Source of the DNA: Amia ocellicauda
Taxonomy: Eukaryota > Chordata > Actinopteri > Amiiformes > Amiidae
Assembly (NCBI RefSeq): GCF_036373705.1
Contig: NC_089852.1
Coordinates: forward strand, 36,142,207 to 36,206,206
Length of the DNA stretch: 64,000 nt
Reading direction: 5' to 3'
Below the pieces are notes generated by a model, which worked only from the letters and a program-made list of their open reading frames with translations, was not told where the DNA came from and ran no database searches. Positions 17,101 through 31,100 of this stretch are shown one piece after another; position 1 is the stretch's first letter; each line of letters begins with the position of its first letter. The translations under genes were made by a program, and so were the position numbers.

Positions 17101-20100
17101 GTGAAGGTATTTGTTCACCTACTGTATGATAATGCCAGAAGCTAATCAAAATGGTCAGTTATAGTATTCCTAGTGAAATTAACTCAGTTATGGGGGCACG
17201 TTCCTTGGACTATGCTGAATATTGTTTACTTTCTGACCCCTTATTCCTCATACTGTGCATTTCTGTAACTTGACAGGTTTTACATTTTAATACTTTTAAT
17301 GCTTAATTGTCTTGCGTGTCAAACTCATTAACTTGTAGAAAAGTGAGGCACCCCTTTCCTCAGAAGATGAACACTTACAGAAGATTCATCAGTATCAACA
17401 GCGTCTTCTGGAACAGAATCGGTTAGTTTTATTGATTATACATACTGTGGTGGGGGAATGTTTTGGCACTTTTTTTTTTTTTTGCAGCTGATTGCACTTT
17501 GTATTTTTTAAACAGAGACATGTAATGTTGCATGAAACAAAGACCAGGAGTAAAAAAAAATCAATTATGCTGGGCCTGATAATTTAAGTTATTTTTAAAC
17601 AAAAGACATCCTGATACCAATTTGTCTTTTTGTATTATTCTTCATGTGAACTAGAGTATAGGCTACATTTTCTGTGTAGCAGCTGTACTATAGTTTGGCT
17701 GTTTAACCTTTTTCCGAAATGAATTTTGACAGACATTTTCTGTTGCATATTTTCAATATTTAACATTTTCCAATGCTGCCTTTTTTTTAACTTTAGTAAA
17801 TCTAGGTTTTGTACAGTGGGGGGGAAAAAAGTATTTGATCCCCTGCTGATTTTGTGCGTTTGCCCACTGACAAAGAAATGATCAGTCTATAATTGTAATG
17901 GTAGGTGTATTTTAACAGTGAGAGACAGAATAACAACAAAAAAATCCAGAAAAATGCATTTCAAAAAAGTTATAAATTGAGTTGCATGTTAATGAGGGAA
18001 ATAAGTATTTGACCCCTTCAACTTAGTACTTGGTGGCAAAACCCTTGCTGGCAATCAAAGAGGTCAGACGTTTCTTGTAGTTGGCCACCAGGTTTGCACA
18101 CATCTCAGGAGGGATTCTGTCCCACTCCTCTTTGCAGATCCTCTCCAAGGATTTCAAGGCTGACGTTTGGCAACTCGAACCTTCAGCTCCCTCCACAGAT
18201 TTTCTATGGGATTAAGGTCTGGAGACTGGCTAGGCCACTCCAGGACCTTAATGTGCTTCTTCTTGAGCCACTCCTTTGTTGCCTTGGCTGTGTGTTTTGG
18301 GTCATTGTCATGCTGGAATACCCATCCACGACCCATTTTCAATGCCCTGGCTGAGGGAAGGAGGTTCTCACCCAAGATTTGATGGTACATGGCCCCGTCC
18401 ATCGTCCCTTTGATGTGGTGCAGTTGTCCTGTCCCCTTAGCAGAAAAACACCCCCAAAGCATAATGTTTCCACCTCCATGTTTGACGGTGGGGATGGTGT
18501 TCTTGGGGTCATTCCTCCTCCTCCAAACACGGCGAGTTGAGTTGATGCCAAAGAGCTCGATTTTGGTCTCATCTGACCACAACAGTTTCAACCAGTTCTC
18601 CTCTGAATCATTCAGATGTTCATTGGCAAACTTCAGACGGACCTGTACATGTGCTTTCTTGAGCAGGGGGACCTTGCGGGTGCTGCAGGATTTCAGTCCT
18701 TCACGGCGTAGTGTGTTACCAATTGTTTTCTTGGTGACTATGGTCCCAGCTGCCTTGAGATCATTAACAAGATCCTCCCGTGTAGTTCTGGGCTGATTCC
18801 TCACCGTTCTCATGATCATTGAAACTCCACGAGGTGAGATCTTGCATGGAGCCCCAGACCGAGGGAGACTGACAGTTATTTTGTGTTTCTTCCATTTGCG
18901 AATAATCGCACCAACTGTTGTCACCTCCTCACCAAGCTGCTTGGTGATGGTCTTGTAGCCCATTCCAGCCTTGTGTAGGTCTACAATCTTGTCCCTGACA
19001 TCCTTGGACAGCTCTTTGGTCATGGCCATGGTGGAGAGTTTGGAATCTGATTGATTGATTGCTTCTGTGGACAGGTGTCTTTTATACAGGTAACGAGCTG
19101 AGATTAGGAGCACTCCCTTTAAGAGATGCTCCTAATCTCAGCTCGTTACCTGTATAAATGACACCTGGGAGCCAGAAATCTTGCTGATTGATAGGGGATC
19201 AAATACTTATTTCCCTCATTATCATGCAAATCAATTTATAACTTTTTTGAAATGCATTTTTCTGGATTTTCTTGTTATTCTGTCTCTCACTGTTAAAATA
19301 CACCTACCATTAAAATTTTAGACTGATCATTTCTTTGTCAGTGGGCAAACATACAAAATCAGCAGGGGATCAAATACTTTTTTCCCCTCACTGTATCTTA
19401 GTGATATAATTATGTGAGTTCTTTATCCAGTGTTCCCACATGTCCTGGAAAACCTTGAAATCAATTGACTGTTTGTCCAGTCATGGAGAACACATGGAAA
19501 ATAAGAAAATATATTATATATATCCTGGAAATATTTGAAAGGTCATGGAAAATGGTGAAGTTAGGATACAAAAACATATTTAGCTGATGTTTCCATTGAT
19601 CTCCTATGTAAGCAAACTGAAAAGCCGCTCACGCGGCAACATTAAAGTCCTTCAAGTATGGGGTACTTTCAATGACAAGCTAAAAGTTACACAGCAGTTC
19701 AATTTTTTTTAAAATGCTCCACCCAGCTGTTGTGAATGGTAGGCTATGGTGTCAATCACAACATTTCACCCACACGAACATACCCCACAGTGTTGTCTTT
19801 CCCAGTCTCGTTCTTGAGTTTTGAGTTTCTTTCCTAACTATAGCAGAAATGTGAAATGAGAGATGTAAGCAACTATGGAAATACAAATATTTGTCACTGA
19901 TGAATGAGACAGTAAGTACTTCAGAATAAGTTTACTCGTTTTAGCAAGCTTTCTTCAATCTGTTGTTCAGTTGTAGTGATTTTGACAGTAGTTGACATTA
20001 CTTTAGCTAGAGCCATGAGGATGCTGATTTTGCGATTAGCTTCAAATTCTCCCCTGACAAGACCTGTGCACTGGGCAGTTTATTTATTTATTTATTTATT

Positions 20101-22077
20101 TATTTATTATACAGGTTGCCCCTTTAATTTACCTGTAGGCCTGTTTCAACTATGGGGCAAATTAAATCAAGCCTCTACTTTGCTGATCATCTGTGCCTCG
20201 CTATAGACATGGTGTGTACCCCTCCATTTAGTAGTACCTACGAACTGCTAACACTGGTTTAGCATGCCTGTTTGTGTCCAAGCCATAGATGCCTGACCCA
20301 TAAGGGCATAGGGGGCGGCTGCCCTCTACACTATGAATTTAAGGGAGGCAAATTATATATTGTACCACTCCCCCCCTTTTTTTTCCCCACTCACTATTAC
20401 ACATAAAACGTTTCAAAATTTACACAGTCGAAATGCATTCAGGTCAGGTAGAAAAAAAAAAAAAGTGGAAGTAATCGTGAACAAATCGGCTGCCGAGGTA
20501 CTGTATGAAATTAAATGCATACTACTTCAATGCTTCATACATTTTATGGCTCAAATTATTATTCTACTAATAATAATTGTGTGGATTTTTGCAACTATGC
20601 CAGTTAGGACAGCAACAGGGGAGCTATCATTCAGTGCGCTAAAACTACTCGCCTGTTTCAATTACAGAGCTCCACTGAAATATCTGTGATTGACAAGCAC
20701 CAGAAACCGTGTCTTGTTTGCTGCATAATGTTGGTTGATATATTTTCACCGGATGTGTCCCATAGTGATATGTGGTTGAGAAGCAAACTGTAACAAACTG
20801 GCAACAGAGACTGCCTGAATTGAGCCCTAGACTGATAGAGACTACACATTAGTTGTTTTGTTATCCATCCTATGTAAGTTGTTCTCTTCCTTGTGCTTGT
20901 AAATTGTAAATCTGTCCTTGAAGCCGTGCACTGGGCTAACAATGCGCTGCTCTGGTTCTGTACATGCGCCGTTCCCTCTGTTCTGTACAGAGATGATCCT
21001 TCACCTTTTTTCAAGAGTGTAACAAATTGTTTGATTCGCGCATTTCAGGGCTCCAATTTTATTAATAAATATTATATGCACCCTCACCCCCGACTGCTAA
21101 TTCCTGGCTATGCAACTGATATTAGCTTATACTAAATAAGCTTGTTCAAATGATTTTATTAATTGATTTATACTGAAGTACAATATAATTTGAAGTGCAT
21201 GTGAATCAAAACATTCCAGCAATATTAAAATATCATGCAGGGTCCATGTTTTTTTTGTTTGTGTTTTTGTTTTATTGTAAGCTCGAAAATTTGCCGTTAC
21301 ACAAACCTGTCTGCTCTGTATCCAGGCACGTCGAAAAGAACCATCTATGCCGAAAAGTTCAACCACTACAAACTAGCATTTTTAAAAATAATATTATTTG
21401 TCACAATACACCCTTCTATTATAAATGCCAAGCTTAGAGTTGTTTGTAAAATAAACCTAATTAATATAGTGTTTAAAAAGCTACAAGTCTCGTATTACAG
21501 CATGTTGAATTTCTGTAAAATGTCCCTGGAAGTTAAAATATTATATAGGCACACAAATTTAGTAAGTTAAAAACGAATAGTATACTTAAAATTGATGTAG
21601 ACTGCATGACTAAATCGTAGGGCTGTACGATATGACGATATATATTGTATGACGATAGAAAAACGTCTATCGTTTCATATTATGCTCTATCGTGGTATCG
21701 CAAATCCCAGTCTTTACGGCAATATTTTTCGTCATTAGGACGCTTTGCGTTCTTCCCGGTTCTTCCACATGTGCTGGATGCGGCAAGAAATGTGCATCAG
21801 CAACATGAACAGACATGGAGGAGAGTGAATTGACACACAATAACCAACATAACCAAAAGATACTGTAATGCGCAAGCGCACACGTTGCGCCCCGCTCTCG
21901 TCATCGGGCTGAACTCGATCTGCAAGCACCCCCCACCCCAGCTAATTTAGATTATTATTAATTTTATACAAATTATATTGTTTGTTTGCATTTTAATCAA
22001 TTGGAAAGCAATGCAAACACATGCAGAAAATATAATTTTCTTTTTATTAAGATGGTGAAGTGGTTCAACAGTTTTAA

Positions 22078-22111
<34 letters not shown>

Positions 22112-25100
22112 ACTATTTTGTATTAACACGTGCTGTACCAGTCAGCAGAATCCAGACATGACAGTCAGAGGAGAAAGGTCTAGCAGATGTTAAATGTGCC
22201 ACTATAAACCCGGATGTGGTAAATCTACATGAATCTATACCATTTTACAGCACATGTGTTGCGTGATTACTATTACTCGTGTTATTGTTGTTATGTGAAA
22301 GTAAATAATTGTATGTGTGTGTATATCTATATATCTGTCCCATAACACACATACTAGTAATCACACAACACTTGCCCTGTAATGTGGGAAATACAGAATG
22401 CAACACGACAGGCTGCATGTAGTATTTGTTAGTTTTGAAAATTTAATGATTTAATGAAATGCTTGTAGTTAGAATGTCTTTGGTCGTATTTTGTAGCTTG
22501 ATTCGATAAAAACAAGAAATATCGAGATATATATCGTGTATCGCCCAAACTTCAAAAAATATTGAGCTATTATTTTTAAGTCATATCGCCCAGCCCTACT
22601 AAATCGTATACTTTTTTTATTTGTATTTTGAGGAAGTATTTTATTTTTAAAATATTGTAGTTGTAGGATTTTGCTGACAGCGTTCCTTATTTTTCAGTAG
22701 AATTAAGGTTTTCTTTAAATGTGTTAATTTTCAATCTACTTGTTCTGTTGTCTAGCAAATGTAAAACTACAAGTAAACAAAAATTGACTTGTAGTTACTG
22801 TAGCAAAAAAATGTGTAGTTGCAGGTGTGAGCTTTTGAGATCTTCTGGGTGAATGTTTGAACTGACAGGTTGTAATTTTAATGGTTAAAAACATGGATTT
22901 TTAGTTAGTTTCAGTTTAAATTACAAAAGATACCTTGGCAAAAATGAGAGGATTTAGGTTTTATTTTATAATTTTTTTCAGAACCTCAGTGGACTGTCTT
23001 AATGCCTTAGTGAATGAAGTGGGTCCTCACCTCAGAACAACCTTAGCGCTACTTGTGGGTAGGCCTAGATATTTCAGTAAAAGGCAGTGATCAAATCATA
23101 ATTGTGAATTTGTTTCAGTTATTGTATTTGTTGCAGGTCTGTGTGTGTGTCAAGTCAGTCAGACATTCATTAATTCAGTAAGCCCAGTTCTCATTATACT
23201 GCCAGTCAACAACCAAAGGAATATTTGGTTTTCTATGCTGGTGGTAGATGAGGGTGCCATTATAATGGTGGGCGGTATAGTGAGTAAGCACTGTATATCC
23301 AAACACGAGGGCTTTTCAAGGACATTTTCCATGACTCAAATTATTTCTTAATAACAGTGTGAACCCTGTTTCTCAAGATAAAGATGTCTGTGGATAAGTG
23401 TCTGTTAAGTTAATTTGAAGTATAAATACTAGTTGCAGTATGATTATTGATCTAGAATTTAAGTACTTGTGACTTTAATTTTAAGAGTTTCTTTAGTCTT
23501 ACAAATTTATAACTTTACGACTTACAAATTTACAACTTTTAATTCCCCTGGTTAAGTGACAAGCTCTGTTAAAATTCACTTATTAACAGGCTGTGATGGT
23601 AGTGGAAGTAGATTTACTCTGTCACTGCTAACGCTCCCAGTTTGAGCTGTACATTTTAGATATCTTGACAGATTGATTTGTTCCTTGCAATTTGGCAGCC
23701 TGCATAAACAGTCAGTTGAAGAGGTCCGGCAGCGCCTTGAAGACTATAAGCAGATATTGAAGAGAAGGTACCCATCTTTGTCTACAACTGCACTGCATCC
23801 AGTTCCTCCTGATGCCCTGGCATCTACACATCCCACCCATTTCCAGGAAGCTGGAGTTAGCAGTGGTCATTTGGACACGAGCCTGATGTCTAAAGAAATG
23901 GTGGATGTGCATTTGGAAAAACGTCTAGAACTAGCTTGCTTTGAAAATGCTGGAAAAATGCCACCTGGCCCTTCTCACTTTGACAATGTTAAGTTGCCTG
24001 TAAAAACACTTTCTAACTTTGCCACAAAAAATCGGGTTCAAATATCTGAATCGGAAAATGCCTTTAAGACCCAAATATTACCTGGTCCTCCAATTCCAAC
24101 CAGTGCTTCCTCTACAAGACAATTAAAATCAAACCAGGACTCAAAAGCCTTGAAAATTGAGCTGCATTCTGGCAGAGACGTGCAGCCCGATTCCAGAGTT
24201 GCAGGAAGCCAAAGCGTGCATCAGACATCACAAGGAAGCCTTGGACGTGAGAGATCAGAGGCAGACATCAGAAGGTTTATAGAAGTCTATGAGAACCATC
24301 ATGAAAGTCCTACCCAGATCCCCTCGTCAGCACTCCTCGGAGCTTCTGAAGTTCAGCCCCAGAGAATGCCACTGGTATCTGCAGGAACTCCTCATACCGA
24401 CACCAGTTCAAGTCTGCCACAGCAACAGCTGCCTTTACCCGAGGTGTCACAGGATCGCTTAAAGCCGGACCATTGCACAGCGGTGGCAGATGCTCGTTCA
24501 GGAATTCAACCTCCTTCCTTTGAGGCTTTCGAGGGGCGGGACACGCTGCTGGTGACGGCTGCTCAGATCCAAGCCAAACAGCAACAGCTCTGCGAGACAC
24601 AGGAGCGACTGGACAGGCAAAGAGAAGCATTCCTGCACCAGCAGAGGGTCCAGGAAGAGTCTCTACTCCAGAAACAACACCAGCTGAAGGAACAGATGAG
24701 GCCGCAAGCGTGCCTGGAAATGTTCCTCGTCGACAAGCAGGTAAATCTGTATCGGTTTGATTTATTTGGGTGTGCGGTCCACAAGGATTTACTGATACTT
24801 GTGCTACACAGTCATAACCTTATTATGTCATTATCTGCTATCTGTTTATCTGTGATCATCCCCAGTGTCTACCTGGGAAATAGATTCATCATATCATTAT
24901 TCCTCTTTACTAGGTTTTAATGAGGTAATGAGCTATGCTGAGATTGAACTCACCTCACAGATGGCACTGTTTACTTTCAAGATATTGATTTTATTTTTGA
25001 AGTCCTAATATAAAGCCAACATTCACTTTTAATCAGCTCCCCTCCTGTTATTCTTTTTGCCATTACTGGAGGACATCAGTTTATTCTTTGCTATGTCCAA

Positions 25101-28100
25101 GTGCATCTGTCTCACAGTCAAAGTAATGTGTTTTTCAGTTCTTTATCTGAATGCTGTGTGGGGAAGCTGAGATATGTGGAAATGGAAATCTTTGCACTTC
25201 CTGTCATGGGAGACCTTCACTCCTTTTCTTGCGAGGCATATGGTAGCTCTTTCCATTACTGCTTGTGGTGACCTGTATGGTTTGATATACCCCTGTATTT
25301 GAAGAATGATAGCTGCGGGCTGTGTAAGATGATAAATGTTTTAGCCTCTGAGATTTGCAGCAGATGAGAGAAGATGCAAACCTCCTTAATATTGTTTTTT
25401 GAAAGGTATCCTCATGCGCCTCTTTTTCTTTTTTTACAGCCTAAACAACCCAAGCAGGCAGCATCGGTGTCGAAGATCGATAAAGCGGAACATTTCAGTC
25501 TGTCTGCGCTGCTGCGAGCCGTAGAGCAATCTGATCGCGGTCCTGCACAGTCACAGAATGTGCATCTGCAGCTTAATTTGTCTCCACAAGCAAACCAAAG
25601 CCAAACGATTTCATTTACCCATCAGACATTTGTGCCAAGCAGTAAGTTCACAAATGCCTCTTATTTGTCTTATCTGTCAGATCCAGACAGTTGTTGGTGG
25701 TGTGGTATTTGAGGTTTAGGTGGAGTGTTGCTCTTTAGGCATACCTTGGTCAGTTACCATGGATACCAGTTGGCCATTAGATCCTTGTGGGTAGAGATGT
25801 TCTATCGGCTAAAGTAAAGTCAGAGAAAGGGTTGTTGACAGATTTTATAGCTAATAAGACCTTGGATCAACATTTCTGCTGAAATATGTGGTAGTTTGGA
25901 AACCAGGGCGATAGTGATTAACACTCAAACACATTGAACTTGCAAAAGATAATGGCACATTCACAATATTACAAGTTTAAATTGACCATCTACGTAATAT
26001 TGCTCACATTTGCTCAGGAAGATGCAGAAATGCTGATTCATGCCTTTTTCTCCTGTATAGACGACTGGAACTCTTTGCTTGCTGATGTGCCTCAGATCTC
26101 CCTTTATAACTGTGTACTAAACACAATCTTAACTAAAACTGAATTGTCTGACCAAATCACTCCAGTCTTCGTTAGGCTATATTGATTTCCAGTGGAGATC
26201 AGATTGAAATTCAAAATCCTCCTTTTGTTTTTTGTCAGTGAGCTATTGGTTCTGCATATTCTGATGCATACCTTTCAATCATACTGCCTGTTGATGGGTC
26301 CAATTACGAAGCAGCGTTTGTTTAGGGACGCAGCCTTTTCAGGGGTCATAAGGGATGGTGATTCTGTAAGCACGTACTGTAAATCTTCTGTAAATCTCAA
26401 TTGAAAACTTATTTTCTGTGGCTTTTAATGTTTGAATTGACCAGGTCTATTTATTGCCATGTGCAGTGCTTTGGGATGTATTTGAAAGGTGCTTTGTGAA
26501 ATAGATTTTTTATAATGGTGCCTGAATCTCTCACTTTTATCCTTCTTAAATGTATTAATGTTCTGTGAATGGCAAGTCTTTCTATTTCTTCATAATAGAG
26601 TAGATTTGAATTCAATGTTGTATGTAAATCCCTGTAGCCAGTATTCATATATTTTGTGTTAAGTGTTAAGAATCCTTGTATTTTGATCTTTTGTTTGAAG
26701 ATTTTTAACATTTCCTTCACTTTTCTGAAGTGGCAGTATTTCTAGGTTGGAAACCACAAGGTTTTAAAGTCTGTCTATCAGCTATTAATAGTTTTCCTCT
26801 GCAACCAGCAAGGGATTTGGCTTGTTCATTGTGGGTGTCTAATTGGTTGCCTGTTTGTCTGTTGTGATGTACTGCTGAACTTTCCCTCTGCTTGTCGCCC
26901 ACTCCAATAAGTGGAATTAATTTTTCAAAGTGACATGTGAAAAATGAATGCAGGACTGTCATATGAAAACAGCAGCAGAGGGCAATCTAAGAAAAGCTTT
27001 GCAGTCTTTTATATATTTTCTATTTGCTGCTCTTGAGCAAAGAAACACTTCTGCAATTATAGGCTTTTTAAAAAGAAGTCTGACATCCTGTACCACTGGA
27101 GCAAGCAAGCAGCATCATGGCTTTTTGTTGTCCCCACTTCCCATCAAGAAGGCTTTTCTTTAGTAAGCCGTGCTTACTGTATTATGTTCTTTGCCAAGTC
27201 TCTTCAGCTTTAGCATTAACTCCTCACCCCAGATGTCTCGGTTGCTGAATATGGAGAACAGGGTCTCTAAAGCAAGCTTGTTTCCTTTCCCCTGCTGGAC
27301 TTGACCATAGGAATAGAGTTTTGTTTGTCATATTCATGATTTAGTATTAATTCTCATCTGTCATTGCAATGAATGTATACAAACGCTGCAGAATTCTGAA
27401 CCTGTAATGCAATTAATGTGCTTATATATATAATATATATATATATTTAATTAAACAGCCTTAAACTGTAATTTCAGGCACTTATTTGTCAAATGCTTTA
27501 CCCCTGTGTAAATGAGAAGCAGAATTTTAATAAATATATTTTAATTTTCTAAAATCTCGAAATTACTGGATTTTAGTGGTACTTATTTTTCCAGGACTAA
27601 GTGAAATGTAATTCAGTTGGTTCATAAGACCATTTTGTAAATAAACAGGGCAGCACTTGATGCAGTGACTAACCTGTAATTTAGATGTTTGTTGATTTTA
27701 GAATATCACTTCCTCAGTCAGAATGAAGCGTAGGACAACTGTTTACATGTGTATGACTCAGACTGGAGAGGAGCAGGGTCAGGGGAAACGCAATTTCATT
27801 CATTTCGCAGCACACCTCGTTATTGTTTTTAATAGATGCAATCATTCAATCATATAATCCTACTGTGTATTTGCATTTACTTTTAAGTCTACTCTATGAA
27901 GGTGTTTTCAGTATGTGCAAACGAAAGGGTTAACAGAAATTTCTTCTGATATCTTTCAATTCTTCCAGGTCTTTGAATTTTTCCTTCTTGTAATGAATTC
28001 AGTCAGTTGTGCTTACCGATTTTTTGCTTTTCAGCTCATGGTTATTATGTAAGACAAATAGAGAAATGTGAGTTCTGCAGTTCAGCATGGGTTGTTTTTA

Positions 28101-31100
28101 AATTGGTGTTGTGATGAGATACGCTACATGTTGAATTTCTAATTTGTGCATTGAGCACTTGATTGATGTGGCTGTGGCATAATGTAAATGAACAGAAGTG
28201 CACACCTGAAACGTACTTGCACAGCAACTCAGCCTTGTTTCAGGTTTAGTAACTCCTTTTAGTGCATGCTTTCAGTTCAATTTAAGAAACATTCTCATCT
28301 TATAACTTATTTATGGGCAGTATTGGTTATGTGGTGGTATTTCTGAAGCTTGACTCCTCTTCATAGGATTGAAACTCTGACTCTTGCCCCACCTAATTTT
28401 ACCTTGTTGCTGCTTTCGTCTTGCAGGTTCCCCGTCTCAAAATGATGACCATGGCAGAGTCCTCCAGCTGCACCGGCCACACAAACCACCACTGGCCAAA
28501 CCTAGACTGGGGATTTTAGACATGATTGAGCAGCATGAACTCAGTGCCATTCAGGAAGTTGAAACGCCTATGAGTGATGGCTTTCCCATCGGTGAGGCAA
28601 AGTTGTGCCCCTTGATTTTTATAATTGCTTTTGAACAGGTTTAATGTGCATCTGTTTGCTCTTAGCGGTCAGTGTTAAATATTTGTGGTATAATTCACAT
28701 GCATAGAAGAGAGGTAAAAATAGTTATTCAATAAAATGCCAATTTCATGCATGCAATACAAAAGTTTATTTAATGGAGGTATAGCTTTATACTATACATT
28801 GCTGTCCCTCAGAAGTTTAAGGCACTAGGAATTTATATTAAATTAAACATTTTCACAGGAGAGGAATCTGGAGAAGAATCTAGTGACTCTGCTGCTGGAT
28901 GTCCACAGGACAGAGGCTCTTTTGAAACCGGAAATGGACAATTGGGAACCTCCCACAGTAGTGAAATAAGCTCCAGTGGTGCTGACACGGGCCAATCCAG
29001 CAGACTGTCCTGGAGAGAGAGGCTCTTCCTAGAAGCTTGCTCAGCCCCACGTGCTGGTGAGATAAGGTCTTGTCCAGGGGTTGTCATTGTTTAGAATAAG
29101 GTCCCCTAACTTTTAAGACTGAAGAAAAATGGTATTGAAATACAATATACTGCCTCCTTAATCATGGCGAATTAAAGGTGTATAATTAAATTGACTAGAG
29201 GTCGACCGATATATCGAACGGCCGATAACCGCTTTTTGAAACTATCGGCAATCGCCAGGAATGAACGCCAATAATTCACCAATAATTTCTCAAACTATTG
29301 GCAATTTATTACCATAAAATCATCATACTTCAGACGAGAAATAAATACATGTTTATTTTGGTTTGTTAACATCGTTATGGTGCTTTAGTTTTCAAGCTCA
29401 GATCACAGTAAAATCTCAAGAAAATGAGTGTAAACATGCTTTTTTCTGACAATGTTGGCTAAAAGTTAAACTATATGTGATATTTATAAAACTATTTAAA
29501 ATCCTACATCGTGTTTTGGCTGTGATTCATATTGCAATACTTATAACATGCGTAGTAAATAAGTTAAACTTTTGACTGCATTTTTAAATACATTTTAAAA
29601 ACACCACAACAACAACAACAACGGAGCTCCTTCTTGGGAGAAAATGCAGAGAAACTGTGCTTCCTGCACTATAACCTGCCCCCATTGCATCAGCAGTCTT
29701 GAGCACTGAGCAGGACTTGCGAACCTGTAGAGAACCTAAGCTAGGACAACCAGCACTTAACACTTGCTTTGTGTGAAATATATAGAACATGCACATTTTT
29801 CTATTTGTGTTTAGAATTGTTCATATACCTTGTCCTTTGTACTAATGCATAGAACGTGCATATTATCGGTATCGGAGCCAAAAAAACAGTATTGGTCGAT
29901 CTCTAGTTACAACATCCAAGCACTTTTATGGGCATCCCTACAGTTTTTTATTTTGATTTAATGCAGATCAGTAATGTACAGCATTATGCTGAGAGATGCC
30001 CAGTAGTTATTTGTCGGGTATATAAATCAATGTACTCATGTTTCTCTCTGTGCTTTTCAGTCATTTTCCAAAAGTATTTTGCTTAATGTTCCCCTGCAGG
30101 ACCCCCTACTGCCCCCCTACCTTCTTCGTTGATTGATTTGCCAAGCTATTCTTCTGATATCGGTCAAGGTGTAGTGAGCTTTCCTGGCCCACTTATTTCA
30201 AGTTATAAACCAAGAAATGAGGTAAATATTTTGGCTATTTAGTTTGAAAATACTTCCTCTGAGATCTGCTGGATCAATGATGAAGATTAGCCAAATCTGA
30301 ATGCTTGTAGTTAATACCTACGAGCATCATGATTATCAGAGAAGCCTTTTTTTTTTTTTTTGTCGTTTGGTTGTTTGTCTTCTGTGTGGGTGAATGGCAG
30401 TTTGTGTTTTGTTGGTGTGCGTTTGTGTATGTGCATGAATGTGTGAGTGATTGTGGGTTTTGTGAGTTTCATCTCTGGGCTGTGATGTAAATTACTATAC
30501 CCTGAAGTATGTAAAATACATATTTCATGAAGGTCTCTACACTTGAACTGAGCCCAGTATTTCCAGTATTCTTGTTTTTAATTTTAATGGTGTTTAAATC
30601 TTCCTATCTGGTTATTGAACTTTGTCACTGCAGGCAATGATTCCTCAGTCAACACAGGCTGTTTTTTCCTATCCGTCAATGCAAAAAATGTCCGATCCTG
30701 AATGCTTGTCATCCACAACCATTTCAACTGGAAGCTTTTCTGCCACTGAACTGGACTTCAACTCTCCAGGAATTGGTTAGTAGGATAATTGAATTTGAAA
30801 TCCATATAAGCTAGCTTGCCCTGCACATATATTACACATCAAATAGAGGTTAATGTATCGATTGTCATTTCAGAGAATAGAAAGTGACTCATTAACTACC
30901 AAATAGTCAAAGAGCAGCACCAAGGGGAGAGGTAGCGTAACCTTTATTCTGCCCAGGATTCTGTCTCCTGCAAATTGCATGCTTGCACATCGATCCATTG
31001 AAATTCTGAGCATTCGAATACTTGGCTTTAATGCTTTGCCGTATTTCCCACAGAGGTATATTTTTATACTGGGCTTCCCTTCAGTTACTACTTTGTGATG

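Noticed and set aside
21235-21570. 111-codon ORF in CEP295 intron 12
   Set aside because: Composition is that of AT-rich DNA, with no domain, splice context or recognised homologue.
24741-24920. Open frame continuing past CEP295 exon 13
   Set aside because: The next in-phase exon at 25440 continues the glutamine/lysine-rich protein, and the extension is hydrophobic intron translation.
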